The notes under the pieces: model-generated | Told to the model about the DNA's origin: nothing | Databases searched by the model: none | The model's input: only the letters and a program-made list of their open reading frames with translations | Source of the DNA: Clostridia bacterium | GTDB lineage: Bacteria; Bacillota; Clostridia; Lachnospirales; Anaerotignaceae | Length of the DNA stretch: 64,000 nt | Assembly: GCA_022651385.1 (NCBI GenBank) | Contig: JALCQR010000006.1 | Coordinates: forward strand, 121,460-185,459 | Reading direction: 5' to 3' | Shown here: positions 7,389 through 17,166 of the stretch, piece by piece | Position numbering within the stretch: position 1 is the stretch's first letter | How the letters are laid out: each line of letters begins with the position of its first letter | Made by a program: the position numbers and the translations under genes

Positions 7389-8337
7389 TCTTCCTTTTCA
7401 TTCCTTCCATAAGCTGTTCAGCTATATCACTAATCCTGTGCAATCTGTGATTGATTCCGGATTTTCCAACTGGCGGATTAAGTTTTTGACCAAGCTCTTT
7501 AAGACTTAAATCCGGATATTTTATCCGCAACATAGCCGCTTCTTTAAGAGACTTATCAAGATAATCCAAGCCAAACCTTTCCTTAATAAAATTAATGTCC
7601 TCAATCTGTTTTACAGATGCCGCAATAGTTTTTGAAAGGTTTGCCGTTTCACAATTAACACGCCTGTTAACATTGTTGCGCATATCTTTTAATATTCGAA
7701 TATTCTCAAAATCCATTAAAGATACGTGAGCTCCTATGATGTTTAGAAGATCAGCAACTTTTTCTCCTTCTTTGACATAAATTACATGATGTTCCTTACG
7801 CAATATGTATCCTGCATTTATGCCAAATTTTGCCAGCATAGCTTTAAGCTGAACACAATAATCATAATTTGTCCCAACAATTTCGAGATGATACGTTTTT
7901 TCCGGCTCACTAAGTGAGCCGGCAGCTAAAAACGCACCCCTTAAGTATGCACGCATACTGCATACGCTTTTAAAAATATCTTCATTGATATACTTATATT
8001 TGCCGCCGGAATTGCTAAAACACATATTTCTTATTTTTTCTGCAGCATCCTTCGATTTATTGCTTTCAATAGATAAGAAATAAACTCTGTTTTTCTTTAG
8101 CTGACTGTTTCTCGTAACGGAAATACTACAATCTATATTAAAATTTTTCTTCATTAATGTAAAGAACTTTCTTGCAACTAATACATTTTCTGTATGAATT
8201 TTTATACAAAACCCGTCATCATTTTTTTCAATTTGTCCGCATAAATTTATAATCGCAGTCAACTCAGCTAAGTTTGAACTGCTTTCTTCTCCAAATTGAT
8301 GAAGCAATTCCCTTTTAACATTAGACGAAAATGACAA
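7381..8337 (-). CDS. whiA: DNA-binding protein WhiA
   Basis: The 318-residue length and layout fit WhiA: an N-terminal LAGLIDADG-like half starting MSFSSNVKRELLHQ, with RAYLRGAFLAAGS, and a C-terminal helix-turn-helix with LRIKYPDLSLKELGQKLNP and KSGINHRLHRI. WhiA is a conserved Gram-positive nucleoid-associated/regulatory protein influencing chromosome segregation and division, and sporulation in actinomycetes. It sits between rapZ and the crh-like gene, the order seen in Bacillus yvcJ-yvcK-yvcL-crh, except that yvcK is missing between rapZ and whiA. Confidence 0.95.
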   Translation of the reverse strand: MSFSSNVKRELLHQFGEESSSNLAELTAIINLCGQIEKNDDGFCIKIHTENVLVARKFFTLMKKNFNIDCSISVTRNSQLKKNRVYFLSIESNKSKDAAEKIRNMCFSNSGGKYKYINEDIFKSVCSMRAYLRGAFLAAGSLSEPEKTYHLEIVGTNYDYCVQLKAMLAKFGINAGYILRKEHHVIYVKEGEKVADLLNIIGAHVSLMDFENIRILKDMRNNVNRRVNCETANLSKTIAASVKQIEDINFIKERFGLDYLDKSLKEAAMLRIKYPDLSLKELGQKLNPPVGKSGINHRLHRISDIAEQLMEGMKRKND

Positions 8338-8380
8338 ATTTCAGAACCTCCGTTTTTTCTTAACCGTAAATTTACAAATA

Positions 8381-9247
8381 TCACTTTCCATTTTTGATAT
8401 CTCTGTCAATGTCATTATGCTTAACAATAATATTATGGCGTTTTTGGTTCATTCTGCTATAAAGTGCATTTACAAACGATACAGACCTGTGTTTTCCTCC
8501 AGTACAGCCTATACCGATTACAAGTTGTGTTTTGCCCTCTTTTACATATTTCGGGATAAGAAAATCCAAAAGGTCGGTTACTTTATCAAGAAAAATACGG
8601 CTTTCCTCAAATCTCATAACATAATTATATACGTCATCATCGTTTCCGGTCAACGATTTAAGTGACGGTATATAGTAAGGATTCGGCAAAAACCTAACAT
8701 CAAATACAAGATCACAGTCTGCAGGTATGCCATATTTAAAACCAAACGAGCATATCTTAATAACTATGCTTTCAAATTTTTCATCTAATACAAAAATTCT
8801 ATTTATAATTTCTTTAAGTTCTTTTACAAGTATACTGCTTGTATCAATTATATAAGTTGATTTTTTCTTTACATCCTCAAGTATTTTTCGCTCTTGAAAA
8901 ATTCCTTCTTCTATGCTGCCGTTTCTTGAAAGAGGATGCGTTCTTCTTGTCTCTTTAAAACGTTTTATAAGAGTGCTGTCATTTGCGTCAAGGAAAAGTA
9001 TATCATAATCATATCCATGCTTTGTAAGGTCAGAAAGTCCCTCAAAAAGGTCTCTGAACATTTTTCCGCCTCTTATGTCTATACCTATTGCCACTTTATC
9101 TATATCGCTTTTATTAAAAAGCTCTGCAAATTTCAGCATAAGCACAGGCGGCAGATTATCTGCACAAAAATACCCGATATCTTCAAGAAACTTTAAAGCA
9201 CTTGTCTTTCCGGCACCGCTCATGCCTGTTACTATTAAAAACTTCAT
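8381..9247 (-). CDS. rapZ: RapZ-family nucleotide-binding protein (YvcJ)
   Basis: The 288-residue protein starts with Walker A GMSGAGKT (residues 8-15) and the family block YFCADNLPP. Later it shows RRTHPLS, DVRFLPNPYY and IGIGCTGGKHRSV. In Gram-negatives RapZ tunes GlmS production through an RNase E adaptor role; in Firmicutes YvcJ is a nucleotide-hydrolysing protein of less certain function. It lies in a minus-strand run with murB upstream (16-base gap) and whiA downstream (43-base gap). Confidence 0.95.
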   Translation of the reverse strand: MKFLIVTGMSGAGKTSALKFLEDIGYFCADNLPPVLMLKFAELFNKSDIDKVAIGIDIRGGKMFRDLFEGLSDLTKHGYDYDILFLDANDSTLIKRFKETRRTHPLSRNGSIEEGIFQERKILEDVKKKSTYIIDTSSILVKELKEIINRIFVLDEKFESIVIKICSFGFKYGIPADCDLVFDVRFLPNPYYIPSLKSLTGNDDDVYNYVMRFEESRIFLDKVTDLLDFLIPKYVKEGKTQLVIGIGCTGGKHRSVSFVNALYSRMNQKRHNIIVKHNDIDRDIKNGK

Positions 9248-9263
9248 TTTACATCTAACTCCG

Positions 9264-10166
9264 TTAATCTCTGCCTATTATCCTTACCTCAGGAATAAGT
9301 TCGACATTGAATTTTAATTTTACTGTATTCCGGCAAAGCTCTATAAGGTCTAAAATATCCCTTGATGTTGCGCTGCCGCTTTTGTTAATAATAAACCCGG
9401 CATGCTTTTCGCTTACTTGCGCTCCGCCAATCTGCACCCCCTTTAAACCGCAGTCCTCAATAAGTTTAGCAGCAAAATAACCTTCAGGTCTTTTAAATGT
9501 ACTTCCTGCCGACGGATACTGCAAAGGCTGTTTATCACGACGCCTGCGGGATAGCTCCGACATCTTTGCTGCTATATCGGATTTTATACCTTTCTTAAGA
9601 CAAATACAACCCTCAACAACAATCCAGCCGTTTTTTTGCAGTATGCTGTTTCTGTATGAAAGTTTAAGCTCTTCCGGCAAAACAGTCTTGATATTTAAGT
9701 TTTCATCCAAAACTTTAACCCATTTCAACACGTCTTTCATCTCAGGGCCATATGCTCCGGCGTTCATAAAAACAGCACCGCCGAAACTTCCCGGTATTCC
9801 AGACGCAAACTCAAAACCCTCAAGTGAGTTTTCATATGCCGCTGCCGAAACTGCAGAAAGCAAAGCTCCGGACTTTGCCGTTATTTCATTCTCCGAAACA
9901 TAAATTTCCGAAAGCCCGTCACTTATCTGTATAACTATGCCCTCTATTCCGCCGTCTTTAACTAAGGTGTTGCTGCCATTGCCTAAAATTGTACACTTGT
10001 AATTACTCTCTTTTGCTGTTTTAATTACGTTTACAAGACTTTCTATGCTGTCCGGCGAAATATATATATCAGCCTGACCGCCTGTCCGAAAAGATGTATG
10101 ACAGTTCATTGGTTCATTCCGGCGTACTATACTGCCGCCGGCTGACTTAATAATATCATCAACCAA
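9264..10166 (-). CDS. murB: UDP-N-acetylenolpyruvoylglucosamine reductase
   Basis: MurB reduces the enolpyruvyl ether to UDP-N-acetylmuramate using FAD and NADPH in peptidoglycan precursor synthesis. The 300-residue protein shows the FAD-binding region with CTILGNGSNTLV and IPGSFGGAVFMNAGAYG, the catalytic serine block PSAGSTFKRP, and the C-terminal glutamate in LIPEVRIIG. It is of the short (type II) class. The TTG start is supported by GGAGG 8 bases upstream. It heads the rapZ-whiA-crh segment. Confidence 0.95.
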   Translation of the reverse strand: MVDDIIKSAGGSIVRRNEPMNCHTSFRTGGQADIYISPDSIESLVNVIKTAKESNYKCTILGNGSNTLVKDGGIEGIVIQISDGLSEIYVSENEITAKSGALLSAVSAAAYENSLEGFEFASGIPGSFGGAVFMNAGAYGPEMKDVLKWVKVLDENLNIKTVLPEELKLSYRNSILQKNGWIVVEGCICLKKGIKSDIAAKMSELSRRRRDKQPLQYPSAGSTFKRPEGYFAAKLIEDCGLKGVQIGGAQVSEKHAGFIINKSGSATSRDILDLIELCRNTVKLKFNVELIPEVRIIGRD

Positions 10167-10210
10167 AAAATGACCTCCATAACAATAATTTTTAAATGTC
10201 CTAAAATATC

Positions 10211-11155
10211 TTATAACATTGTAGCTCCTATTATAACAGCATCATAGTCCATTTTTGTAAGCATAATCTTTGTTTTTTTCTCAACTTCAAGGTGCCCAAA
10301 AGTTTTTTCGCCTACAAGCTTTGCCACATCATCAATGAACATATCTCCTATTTTACGCATTCTTCCGCCAATTGCAATAGCTTCAGGCTGGAGAATATTT
10401 ACAATGTTTATAAGGCCAAGAGCTACATATTTGCTATATGTCTCCACAACTTCTTTTGCATATTTGTCACCCTTTTGTGCAGCCTCAAAAGGAGTTCTGA
10501 AACTCATAAGCCGAAGGTCACCGTTTACCATTTTAAAAAGCATGCTTTCTGGGTGTCTTACAGCCATTATTTTTGCGTCTCTAAGCAGTCCCTTTTGTGA
10601 GGCATATGCCGCCCAGCAGCCCTTTCTTCCACACTCACATTGTTCGCCTCCGAATACTATTACATGATGTCCGAATTCGCCAGCGCCGTAGTATTTACCG
10701 CTGTAAATTTTGTTGTTTATTATTATACCGCCGCTTATAGCCGTACCCAAAGTTACAATAATTGAGTTTGAGTAGCCCTTTGTAGCTCCGTATTTGCTTT
10801 CGGCAAGCGCATAGCAATTTGCGTCATTTTCACATTTTATCGGAACATGAATATATTTTTGAAGTATTGATACAATAGGCACATTTTTAAACTTAAAATA
10901 GCTTGAATATATCATTATCCCTTTTTCCGTATCAACCGAGCCATAGCAGCCTATGCCCACACTTTTAATGTCCTCAATAACAAGCCCATTTTTTTCCACA
11001 ATTCTTAAACAAAGAGCAGCCAGGTCTTTAAGTATAGCCTCAGGCTCTCTGTATTTAAGTGTTGGAATAGCTTCTTTATATATAATGTTACCTTTTTCGT
11101 CAACTATTCCTGCCGTTATATATGTCAAATCAAAATTAACACCTATACTGTACAT
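10211..11155 (-). CDS. ROK-family sugar kinase-like protein
   Basis: The ROK zinc-binding motif is present as GHHVIVFGGEQCECGRKGCW (about residues 153-172), and the catalytic aspartate is in ENDAN. There is no N-terminal DNA-binding domain, so it looks like a kinase of the glucokinase type. However, the first phosphate-binding motif DxGGT is replaced by NFDLT in GVNFDLTYI, closer to NagC/XylR-type repressors, so ATP binding may be reduced. An ATG is used here; a TTG one codon upstream is equally well placed after AAAGGAGG. It follows hprK by 16 bases. Confidence 0.75.
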   Translation of the reverse strand: MYSIGVNFDLTYITAGIVDEKGNIIYKEAIPTLKYREPEAILKDLAALCLRIVEKNGLVIEDIKSVGIGCYGSVDTEKGIMIYSSYFKFKNVPIVSILQKYIHVPIKCENDANCYALAESKYGATKGYSNSIIVTLGTAISGGIIINNKIYSGKYYGAGEFGHHVIVFGGEQCECGRKGCWAAYASQKGLLRDAKIMAVRHPESMLFKMVNGDLRLMSFRTPFEAAQKGDKYAKEVVETYSKYVALGLINIVNILQPEAIAIGGRMRKIGDMFIDDVAKLVGEKTFGHLEVEKKTKIMLTKMDYDAVIIGATML

Positions 11156-11171
11156 CAAAGTCCGACCTCCT

Positions 11172-12101
11172 TTAGATTTTGTTTTGATTATTGTTTTTGA
11201 TTATTCTCTCATTCAGTGCCTCGGCGGCATTGTAACCAAACAGTCTCTGTCTTCTGTTAATTGCCGCCGCCTCGCATATCATTGCCATATTTCTTCCGGC
11301 ACGAATTGGTATTGAATTGCAAAAAATCTTATTTCCGAGTAATTCGTAATACTCATCTTCCATACCAAAACGATTATATGTCTTGCTTTCATCCCACATT
11401 TCAAGTTTTATTACAAGATCTATCTGCTGTTCTTTTTTTACCGCGCCAACACCAAAGAGCTCTTTTACATTAAGCACTCCTATACCTCTTATTTCTATAA
11501 AGTGCCTTATAATATCGGGACATGTACCTATTAGCTGGTCATGCGAAACTTTTTTTATTTCAACAGCATCATCTGCCACAAGACGATGCCCTCTTTTTAT
11601 AAGCTCCAAAGCCGTTTCGCTTTTTCCTATACCGCTGTCACCGATTATTAAAACGCCTACACCATAAATATCTATAAGTACGCCATGTATTGTTATTCTT
11701 TGAGCCAACTCACTTCTAAGCCATACATTAAGGTCAGGAACAAAATCAGACTCGTCATAAGGTGTTCTGAAAACAGGGACATTAAATTCTCTCGCAAAAG
11801 GGATTATTTCAGGAAACACATCAAGATTTCTGCAAATAATCATACATGGAAAACCATATGAAAAAAGCTCTCTTAAAACCGATTCTCTAAAATCATCGTC
11901 AAGCTTTTTTAAATATGCATATTCAACCATTCCTATTATTTGTATCCTTTCATTTTCAAAATAATCAAAAAATCCGGCAAGCTGCAATGCCGGCCTATTT
12001 GAAAACGGGCTCGATATAGTTCTTCCCGCTAACGAAATATCCGGTATAACATTTTCAAGTTTAAATTCTTCAACAAGTTTCTCAATTAAAACCGTGTACA
12101 A
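11172..12101 (-). CDS. hprK: HPr kinase/phosphorylase
   Basis: HprK phosphorylates and dephosphorylates the regulatory serine of HPr and Crh, linking glycolytic state to CcpA control. With the TTG at 12101-12099, which follows GGGAGG by 10 bases, the protein has 310 residues, the usual length. Walker A GDSGIGKS is at residues 154-161, followed by LVADDAVEI and the family signature EIRGIGVLNV. An upstream in-frame ATG would add seven residues across the ribosome-binding site and is less likely. The crh-like gene 4 kb downstream encodes a probable substrate. Confidence 0.95.
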   Translation of the reverse strand: MYTVLIEKLVEEFKLENVIPDISLAGRTISSPFSNRPALQLAGFFDYFENERIQIIGMVEYAYLKKLDDDFRESVLRELFSYGFPCMIICRNLDVFPEIIPFAREFNVPVFRTPYDESDFVPDLNVWLRSELAQRITIHGVLIDIYGVGVLIIGDSGIGKSETALELIKRGHRLVADDAVEIKKVSHDQLIGTCPDIIRHFIEIRGIGVLNVKELFGVGAVKKEQQIDLVIKLEMWDESKTYNRFGMEDEYYELLGNKIFCNSIPIRAGRNMAMICEAAAINRRQRLFGYNAAEALNERIIKNNNQNKI

Positions 12102-12209
12102 CTTAAAAAAACCTCCCTTCTGCACAATCCTTTAAGAAATAATACCATACTTATGTATCGAAATCAAATTTTAAAGCATATAATTTCATTAAATTTTACT
12201 AAATATATA

Positions 12210-14063
12210 TCAATTCTGTTTTGCACCTTTTCTTCTAAAAAAGGCATAAACAGATTCAGCTGATTTTATATTCATACATTCTACCTCAAGCAAGTCACTT
12301 ACTTCCGCTTTTTTTATACTTTCAATATCGCCAAAATGTTTTAAAAGTGCCTTTCTGCGCACTTCGCCTATGCCTGGAATATGATTTAACACTGTGTCAA
12401 CTTGAGCGTTTTCTCTGAGCTTTCTGTGATATTCAATTGCAAAGCGATGCACTTCATCCTGTATTCTGGTAGTCAGTTTAAATCCTTCCGTATTCGACGG
12501 CATATAATACTCCTTATCATTATACAAAAGGCCCTTTGTTCTATGATTGTCGTCTTTAAACATGCCGCATACAGGTATTTGCAATCCGTAAGTTTTCAAA
12601 ACACTTTGGGCTGCACTTACCTGTGGTTTGCCTCCGTCCATAAGAATCAGGTCAGGAAGCTTCCAATATTCTTTTTTGTCTTCTTTTATTCCGTGTGCCA
12701 GCCTTCTTTGCAAAACTTCCTGCATACTTGCAAAATCATTTGCTCCTACAACACTTTTAATTTTGAATTTTCTATAGTCACTTCTCTTAGGAATACCGTT
12801 CTCAAAAACAACCATTGCTCCCACAGAATAAAATCCCTGAATGTTTGATATATCGTATGCCTCTATTCTTTCAACTTTTTTATTAAGGCCAATTGTTTTG
12901 CATATTTCCGCAACAGCACCCCTTGTGCGCTGTTCATCACGTTTCATTTTATCACCGAATTGTTCAAATGTTATTGAAGCGTTTTTATACGCCAAATCAA
13001 CAAGTCTTTTTTTCTCTCCCTTTTCAGGAACAGTAATTAAAACCTTGTTTCCCCTCCTCTGAGTAAGCCAACTGTCAATTACATCTTTTTCCTCAGGCAC
13101 AATTTCTGCCTCAAGAATCAGTTCTTTTGGTATAAAAGCCGTTCCGCTGTAAAATTGCTTTATAAACCCAGTTATTATTTCACTTCTGCTGAGTCCTTCC
13201 GTATTGTTAATCATATAATGCTCACGACCGAGCATTTTTCCGCCTCTTATAAAAAATACTTGTATTAGAGCATCATCCAAAGCACGGGAAAGTGCAATCA
13301 CGTCACTGTCATTAAGTCCGGTATTTGACATTTTCTGTCTTTCCTCAATGCTCATAATACTCTTTATTTTATCTCTGTATTGAGCAGCTTTTTCATATTC
13401 AAGATTTTCGGCAGCGGCATTCATTTTTTCTTTAAGTCTTTTTATAATATCGCTGCTTTTCCCATCAAGAAATTCTATAACTTCATCTACTATCTTTTTG
13501 TATTCTTCCTTGCTTATTAAGCCGTCGCAAGGAGCTAAGCATTGTCCTATATGATAATTAAGGCAAGGACGTTCTTTTCCTATATCTCTCGGAAGTATTT
13601 TCCGGCATTTTCTTATAGGCCACATGCGGTTTATCATCTCAATTGTTTCTTTTACGGCATAGCTGTCTGTAATGGGGCCATAATATTTGGCGCCGTCTTT
13701 CAATACTTTTCTAACCATTAAAACCCGCGGAAAGTCCTCGTTTACAGTTACTTTCACATATGGATACATCTTGTCGTCCTTGAGTCTTATATTATATTTT
13801 GGGCTGTGTTTTTTTATTAAATTACACTCAAGAATTAAGGCTTCCATTTCATTATCGACAACTATATATTCAAATTCAGCAATGTGCCTTACCATACTTA
13901 TAACTTTAGCTGAATGATTCTTGCTGCTTTGAAAATACTGTCTTACACGATTTTTAAGGTTTACGGCTTTCCCTATATATATTATTTCGCCCAAATCATT
14001 TTTCATTATATAAACGCCAGGTTTTGACGGCAGTTTTTTCAGTTCTTCTTTTATATCAAACAT
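12210..14063 (-). CDS. uvrC: Excinuclease ABC subunit C
   Basis: UvrC makes the dual incisions of nucleotide excision repair. The GIY-YIG nuclease is at the N-terminus (KPGVYIMKNDLGEIIYIG), the UVR helical region near residues 200-235 (NLEYEKAAQYRDKI), the RNase H-like domain includes AYDISNIQGFYSVG, and helix-hairpin-helix motifs (IPGIGEVRRKALLKHFG) end the protein. The ATG is chosen because AAAGGTGA lies 6 bases upstream; a GTG three codons earlier overlaps that site. Length of 617 residues is normal. Confidence 0.96.
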   Translation of the reverse strand: MFDIKEELKKLPSKPGVYIMKNDLGEIIYIGKAVNLKNRVRQYFQSSKNHSAKVISMVRHIAEFEYIVVDNEMEALILECNLIKKHSPKYNIRLKDDKMYPYVKVTVNEDFPRVLMVRKVLKDGAKYYGPITDSYAVKETIEMINRMWPIRKCRKILPRDIGKERPCLNYHIGQCLAPCDGLISKEEYKKIVDEVIEFLDGKSSDIIKRLKEKMNAAAENLEYEKAAQYRDKIKSIMSIEERQKMSNTGLNDSDVIALSRALDDALIQVFFIRGGKMLGREHYMINNTEGLSRSEIITGFIKQFYSGTAFIPKELILEAEIVPEEKDVIDSWLTQRRGNKVLITVPEKGEKKRLVDLAYKNASITFEQFGDKMKRDEQRTRGAVAEICKTIGLNKKVERIEAYDISNIQGFYSVGAMVVFENGIPKRSDYRKFKIKSVVGANDFASMQEVLQRRLAHGIKEDKKEYWKLPDLILMDGGKPQVSAAQSVLKTYGLQIPVCGMFKDDNHRTKGLLYNDKEYYMPSNTEGFKLTTRIQDEVHRFAIEYHRKLRENAQVDTVLNHIPGIGEVRRKALLKHFGDIESIKKAEVSDLLEVECMNIKSAESVYAFFRRKGAKQN

Positions 14064-14167
14064 TTTTTTCACCTTTTTGATAGCATATCAACTGTATTTA
14101 TCGTGACTATTCTAAAATGCGATTATTGAAAATAAAAATATATAGACACTTGTATATGGAGATAACG

Positions 14168-15706
14168 ATGTTTAAAAAAAGTTTTACGACAGGATGTATA
14201 ATACTAATGTCTGCAAATATGATAACACGTCTTCTCGGTTTTTTCTACCGAATTTATATGTCTCGGGCAATAGGAACAGAAGGCATGGGGCTTTATCAGC
14301 TAATAATGCCTATTTATATGCTAGGCTACAGCCTTACATCTTCAGGAATAACTACAACTGTTTCACGACTCACAGCTCAGGAATGTGCAAAGGGCAGTTC
14401 ACAAAACGCCGTCAAGATACTTCATACAGCGCTATTCATGTGTTTAACTTTAAGCTGCGCCTTGACATTAGCTCTGTTTTTCGGCGCCGGAAATGTAAGC
14501 CTGTACATAATTAAGGATGCACGTACATGTATGCCTTTAAAACTGCTTTCGCTTTGTTTTCCATTTATGGCCTGTGGCTCATGTATCCGTGGATATTTTT
14601 TAGGCAAGCAGGAGCACATTTTTCCGGCTTCGAGTCAGATTTTTGAACAAACGGTGCGAATGATTTCCATTGCCGCCATAATGACATTTTTTGCTCCTAA
14701 AGGAATAGAAAAAAGCTGTGTAGCTGCTGTAATGGGAATTGCTCTCGGCGAAACATTCTCATTTTTGCTTACTATTTTCTTTTATTGCTTTGCAGATAAA
14801 AAAAGCCGGAGAAAATCATATATATCGTATTCTTCCGCTTTTTTGGCCGTGACCGCAATGGCACTTCCTCTTACGGCATCACGTGCTATAGGCTCAGCTA
14901 TTTCGGCAGTTGAAAACATTTTAATACCGCTTCGTCTTTCATTTTTTGGAGGATGCAATAATGCACTTTCAGAGTATGGTGCTCTTACAGGCATGATTAT
15001 GCCTCTTATACAGTTTCCGGCTTCACTTATAGGAGCTGTTTCGGTAAGTCTTATACCTGCTCTTACATCCGCCCAAACATTGAAAAACACAATTTCAGCT
15101 CACAGAACAGTTACAAAAACAATTGCATTTACAGCGATTGTGGCATGCGGTGCATCAGTGTTTTTCTGCATGTTCTCAACACAGGTATGCCAAACTGTGT
15201 ACGGCAAACCGGAGCTTTCAAAATTGCTTAAGGCATTATCTATTTTATGTCCTGCAATGTATCTGCACATAACGCTTGTCGGTATACTTAATTCTTTGGG
15301 AAAACAAATTCATATTTTCATAACCGGTCTTATTTCATCTGCAGTAAACATTTTTTTCATTTATTTTCTTATGCCGAAATATGGACTTTGGGCTTATATA
15401 TACGGATGTTTTGCCGGACAATGCGTTGCTTTGCTTATAAGTATAATTATAGTTCAGAATACTTTTAACATCACAGCAGTTGCTTTGAAATACTTCTTTT
15501 TCTCATTTATATGCAGTATTTCAGCAGCAATAATTACAAACTATGTACAAAGATATTTAAATATAAATACATATTTATCCGCAGTACTTATGGGGGCACT
15601 TTATCTTTGTCTGCTTATAAAAACAGATACTCTGGATATAAGCATGTTTATTAATTCAAAGGGATTGCGAATTCGCAATAAAAATAAAAATAGTATTCAT
15701 ATATAA
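14168..15706 (+). CDS. Polysaccharide/lipid flippase of the SpoVB type (MOP superfamily)
   Basis: The 512-residue protein has about 12-14 membrane segments and the start ILMSANMITRLLGFFYRIYM with GTEGMGLYQLIMP, typical of SpoVB and related lipid II flippases of spore formers. Members translocate lipid-linked oligosaccharides for spore cortex or envelope polysaccharide. The ATG follows ATGGAGATAACG. It stands alone, divergent from uvrC. SpoVB itself and vegetative paralogues cannot be separated by eye. Confidence 0.82.
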   Translation: MFKKSFTTGCIILMSANMITRLLGFFYRIYMSRAIGTEGMGLYQLIMPIYMLGYSLTSSGITTTVSRLTAQECAKGSSQNAVKILHTALFMCLTLSCALTLALFFGAGNVSLYIIKDARTCMPLKLLSLCFPFMACGSCIRGYFLGKQEHIFPASSQIFEQTVRMISIAAIMTFFAPKGIEKSCVAAVMGIALGETFSFLLTIFFYCFADKKSRRKSYISYSSAFLAVTAMALPLTASRAIGSAISAVENILIPLRLSFFGGCNNALSEYGALTGMIMPLIQFPASLIGAVSVSLIPALTSAQTLKNTISAHRTVTKTIAFTAIVACGASVFFCMFSTQVCQTVYGKPELSKLLKALSILCPAMYLHITLVGILNSLGKQIHIFITGLISSAVNIFFIYFLMPKYGLWAYIYGCFAGQCVALLISIIIVQNTFNITAVALKYFFFSFICSISAAIITNYVQRYLNINTYLSAVLMGALYLCLLIKTDTLDISMFINSKGLRIRNKNKNSIHI

Positions 15707-15707
15707 A

Positions 15708-15729
15708 AGGCAGGATATAAATCCTGCCT
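15708..15729. terminator. Hairpin between convergent genes
   Basis: AGGCAGGA and TCCTGCCT form a perfect 8-bp stem directly after the flippase stop. On the minus strand CTTTTATAT follows, so it can also end the convergent regulator gene. Confidence 0.7.
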
Positions 15730-15768
15730 ACACAATATTATAAAACCATTTAAATATAAGCAATAAGT

Positions 15769-16434
15769 CTACTTTAGTCCATATTTTTTAATCAGTCTGT
15801 ATGCCTTTGGCTGGCTTATGCCAAGTTCCTTAGCAACAGCTACACTGCTTTTGCATTTTTTATATGCCTTTATAACCACTTGCCGCTCAACGCTTTCCAA
15901 AACCTCATTAAGTGTTTTGCCCTTGCAGAAATTCTGCGGCTTTGAATAAATATCAAAAATAGATTTCGGCATATCTTTTACAAGTATTTCTTTTCCACTT
16001 TTATATATATATGGAACATCGTTTTCGTTTTCTTTTTTACTTACATCAAGAAAAAATTCCTCTGCTTTACCAATTTCACTTTTTATGTATATATCATTAA
16101 CATTTTGACATACATATTTTATTTTTCCTTTTTTATCAAATATAGGCACAGATATAGTTATAATATCATTTCCGAGGTTTGTAATCTGGTGCTTTGCAAC
16201 AATTTTCTTTTCCTTATATACATCAGGAAGCGTAGAATTTCCCCAATATATTTCATCAAGTTGATTGAATTTTTTCCCTAAGAATTTTTCTGTACCAAAA
16301 CCATAATGTCTTATGCAAGCATTATTTACGTATACAAGCCTATAATTATTATCATAAATCATAATTTCATCGTGAAGATTATCTATAATATTTCTTAATT
16401 CGCTGTCGCTTAAGCCTTTAAAATTATCATTCAT
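15769..16434 (-). CDS. PAS-domain regulator with Fis-type HTH, lacking the sigma-54 AAA+ domain
   Basis: The 221-residue protein has an N-terminal PAS domain (about 12-120: DNLHDEIMIYDNNYRLVYVN) and a C-terminal Fis-family helix-turn-helix (about 180-221: SSVAVAKELGISQPKAYRLI). These two modules normally flank an AAA+ domain with GAFTGA in sigma-54 activators; here the roughly 240-residue AAA+ part is absent, replaced by a 50-residue linker. It cannot remodel sigma-54 polymerase itself. The ribosome-binding site GGAGG is strong. It lies downstream of an operon with a consensus sigma-54 promoter, so it may bind the same enhancer sites as a co-regulator or competitor. Confidence 0.75.
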   Translation of the reverse strand: MNDNFKGLSDSELRNIIDNLHDEIMIYDNNYRLVYVNNACIRHYGFGTEKFLGKKFNQLDEIYWGNSTLPDVYKEKKIVAKHQITNLGNDIITISVPIFDKKGKIKYVCQNVNDIYIKSEIGKAEEFFLDVSKKENENDVPYIYKSGKEILVKDMPKSIFDIYSKPQNFCKGKTLNEVLESVERQVVIKAYKKCKSSVAVAKELGISQPKAYRLIKKYGLK

Positions 16435-16499
16435 AAAATATTCCTCCGATATAATTATAACAATTACTTCTAATATTATAACATTTTTATATTAAAACA

Positions 16500-16531
16500 A
16501 AAGACGCATATAACAAAATACATGCGTCTTT
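16500..16531 (-). terminator. Rho-independent terminator
   Basis: AAAGACGCAT pairs with ATGCGTCTTT; on the minus strand the stem is followed by TTTTGTTTTAAT. It would end the CoA-transferase/BCCT transcript before the PAS regulator gene. Confidence 0.8.
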
Positions 16532-16667
16532 GAGGTTTTAGATAGTCTTTTGTTGAAAGATGCTTGCAAAGTACATGGCATCTTCAATTTTTTACTCTTT
16601 TATACTTTCAGAGTTTTTTCAAATATTTTCATCTAAAGTACTTTCCTTAATAATTTCATCTCTCGAC

Positions 16668-17096
16668 TTAGTAGGCAAGTGAAAGCTCATAAGTATAAGC
16701 CTCGCTTATATGTACACCTGCAAGCTGTGGTGCTGCGTTAAAATGGTAGCCCCATTCAAGAAATGCCCAGTATACTGTGCCTGCCCCAAGACCCGAAAAA
16801 AACATCATAGCTACCCAGCTTATGGTTCTATACTCCGGTTTACAATGTCCAAATCTTATATCACCATATTTTGAAAATCCCAAACCAACTAAAAACAACA
16901 AAACTATAATTGTTATAATTTGCATTGTCGAACCAAATGTATGTGTAAGCACATACATAACATTTGCCGCAAAAGTCTTGCCTTGCTCAGGAAACATTGA
17001 TAGCCCTGCCATAAGTGCAATTACTATTAAAATGCTTATAACCATAAGACCAATTTCAAATTTATCTCTCAGGCCATGATTTGAATTGTTATTCAT
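16668..17096 (-). pseudogene. Truncated BCCT (betaine/carnitine/choline) transporter
   Basis: The frame encodes only 142 residues of a family whose members have about 500. It covers three or four membrane helices and the family block WVAMMFFSGLGAGTVYWAF, then ends abruptly in TYELSLAY and a TAG, where intact BCCT proteins continue with SLFHWG-like sequence. The +1 frame after the break reads SRDEIIKESTLDENI, with two stops to 16538, and may be the residual C-terminus after an internal deletion. The start has GGGGTGG upstream. It follows the two CoA-transferase genes in the same direction and was probably the substrate importer. Confidence 0.8.
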
Positions 17097-17166
17097 AAAA
17101 AGCCACCCCTATCTTAAATTAAATAATTTGACATCGTATATTTTTTTTAACGGGATTTCTATATTT

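Noticed and set aside
12402..12848. Plus-strand 148-residue ORF
   Set aside because: It lies entirely antisense within uvrC and lacks a start site.
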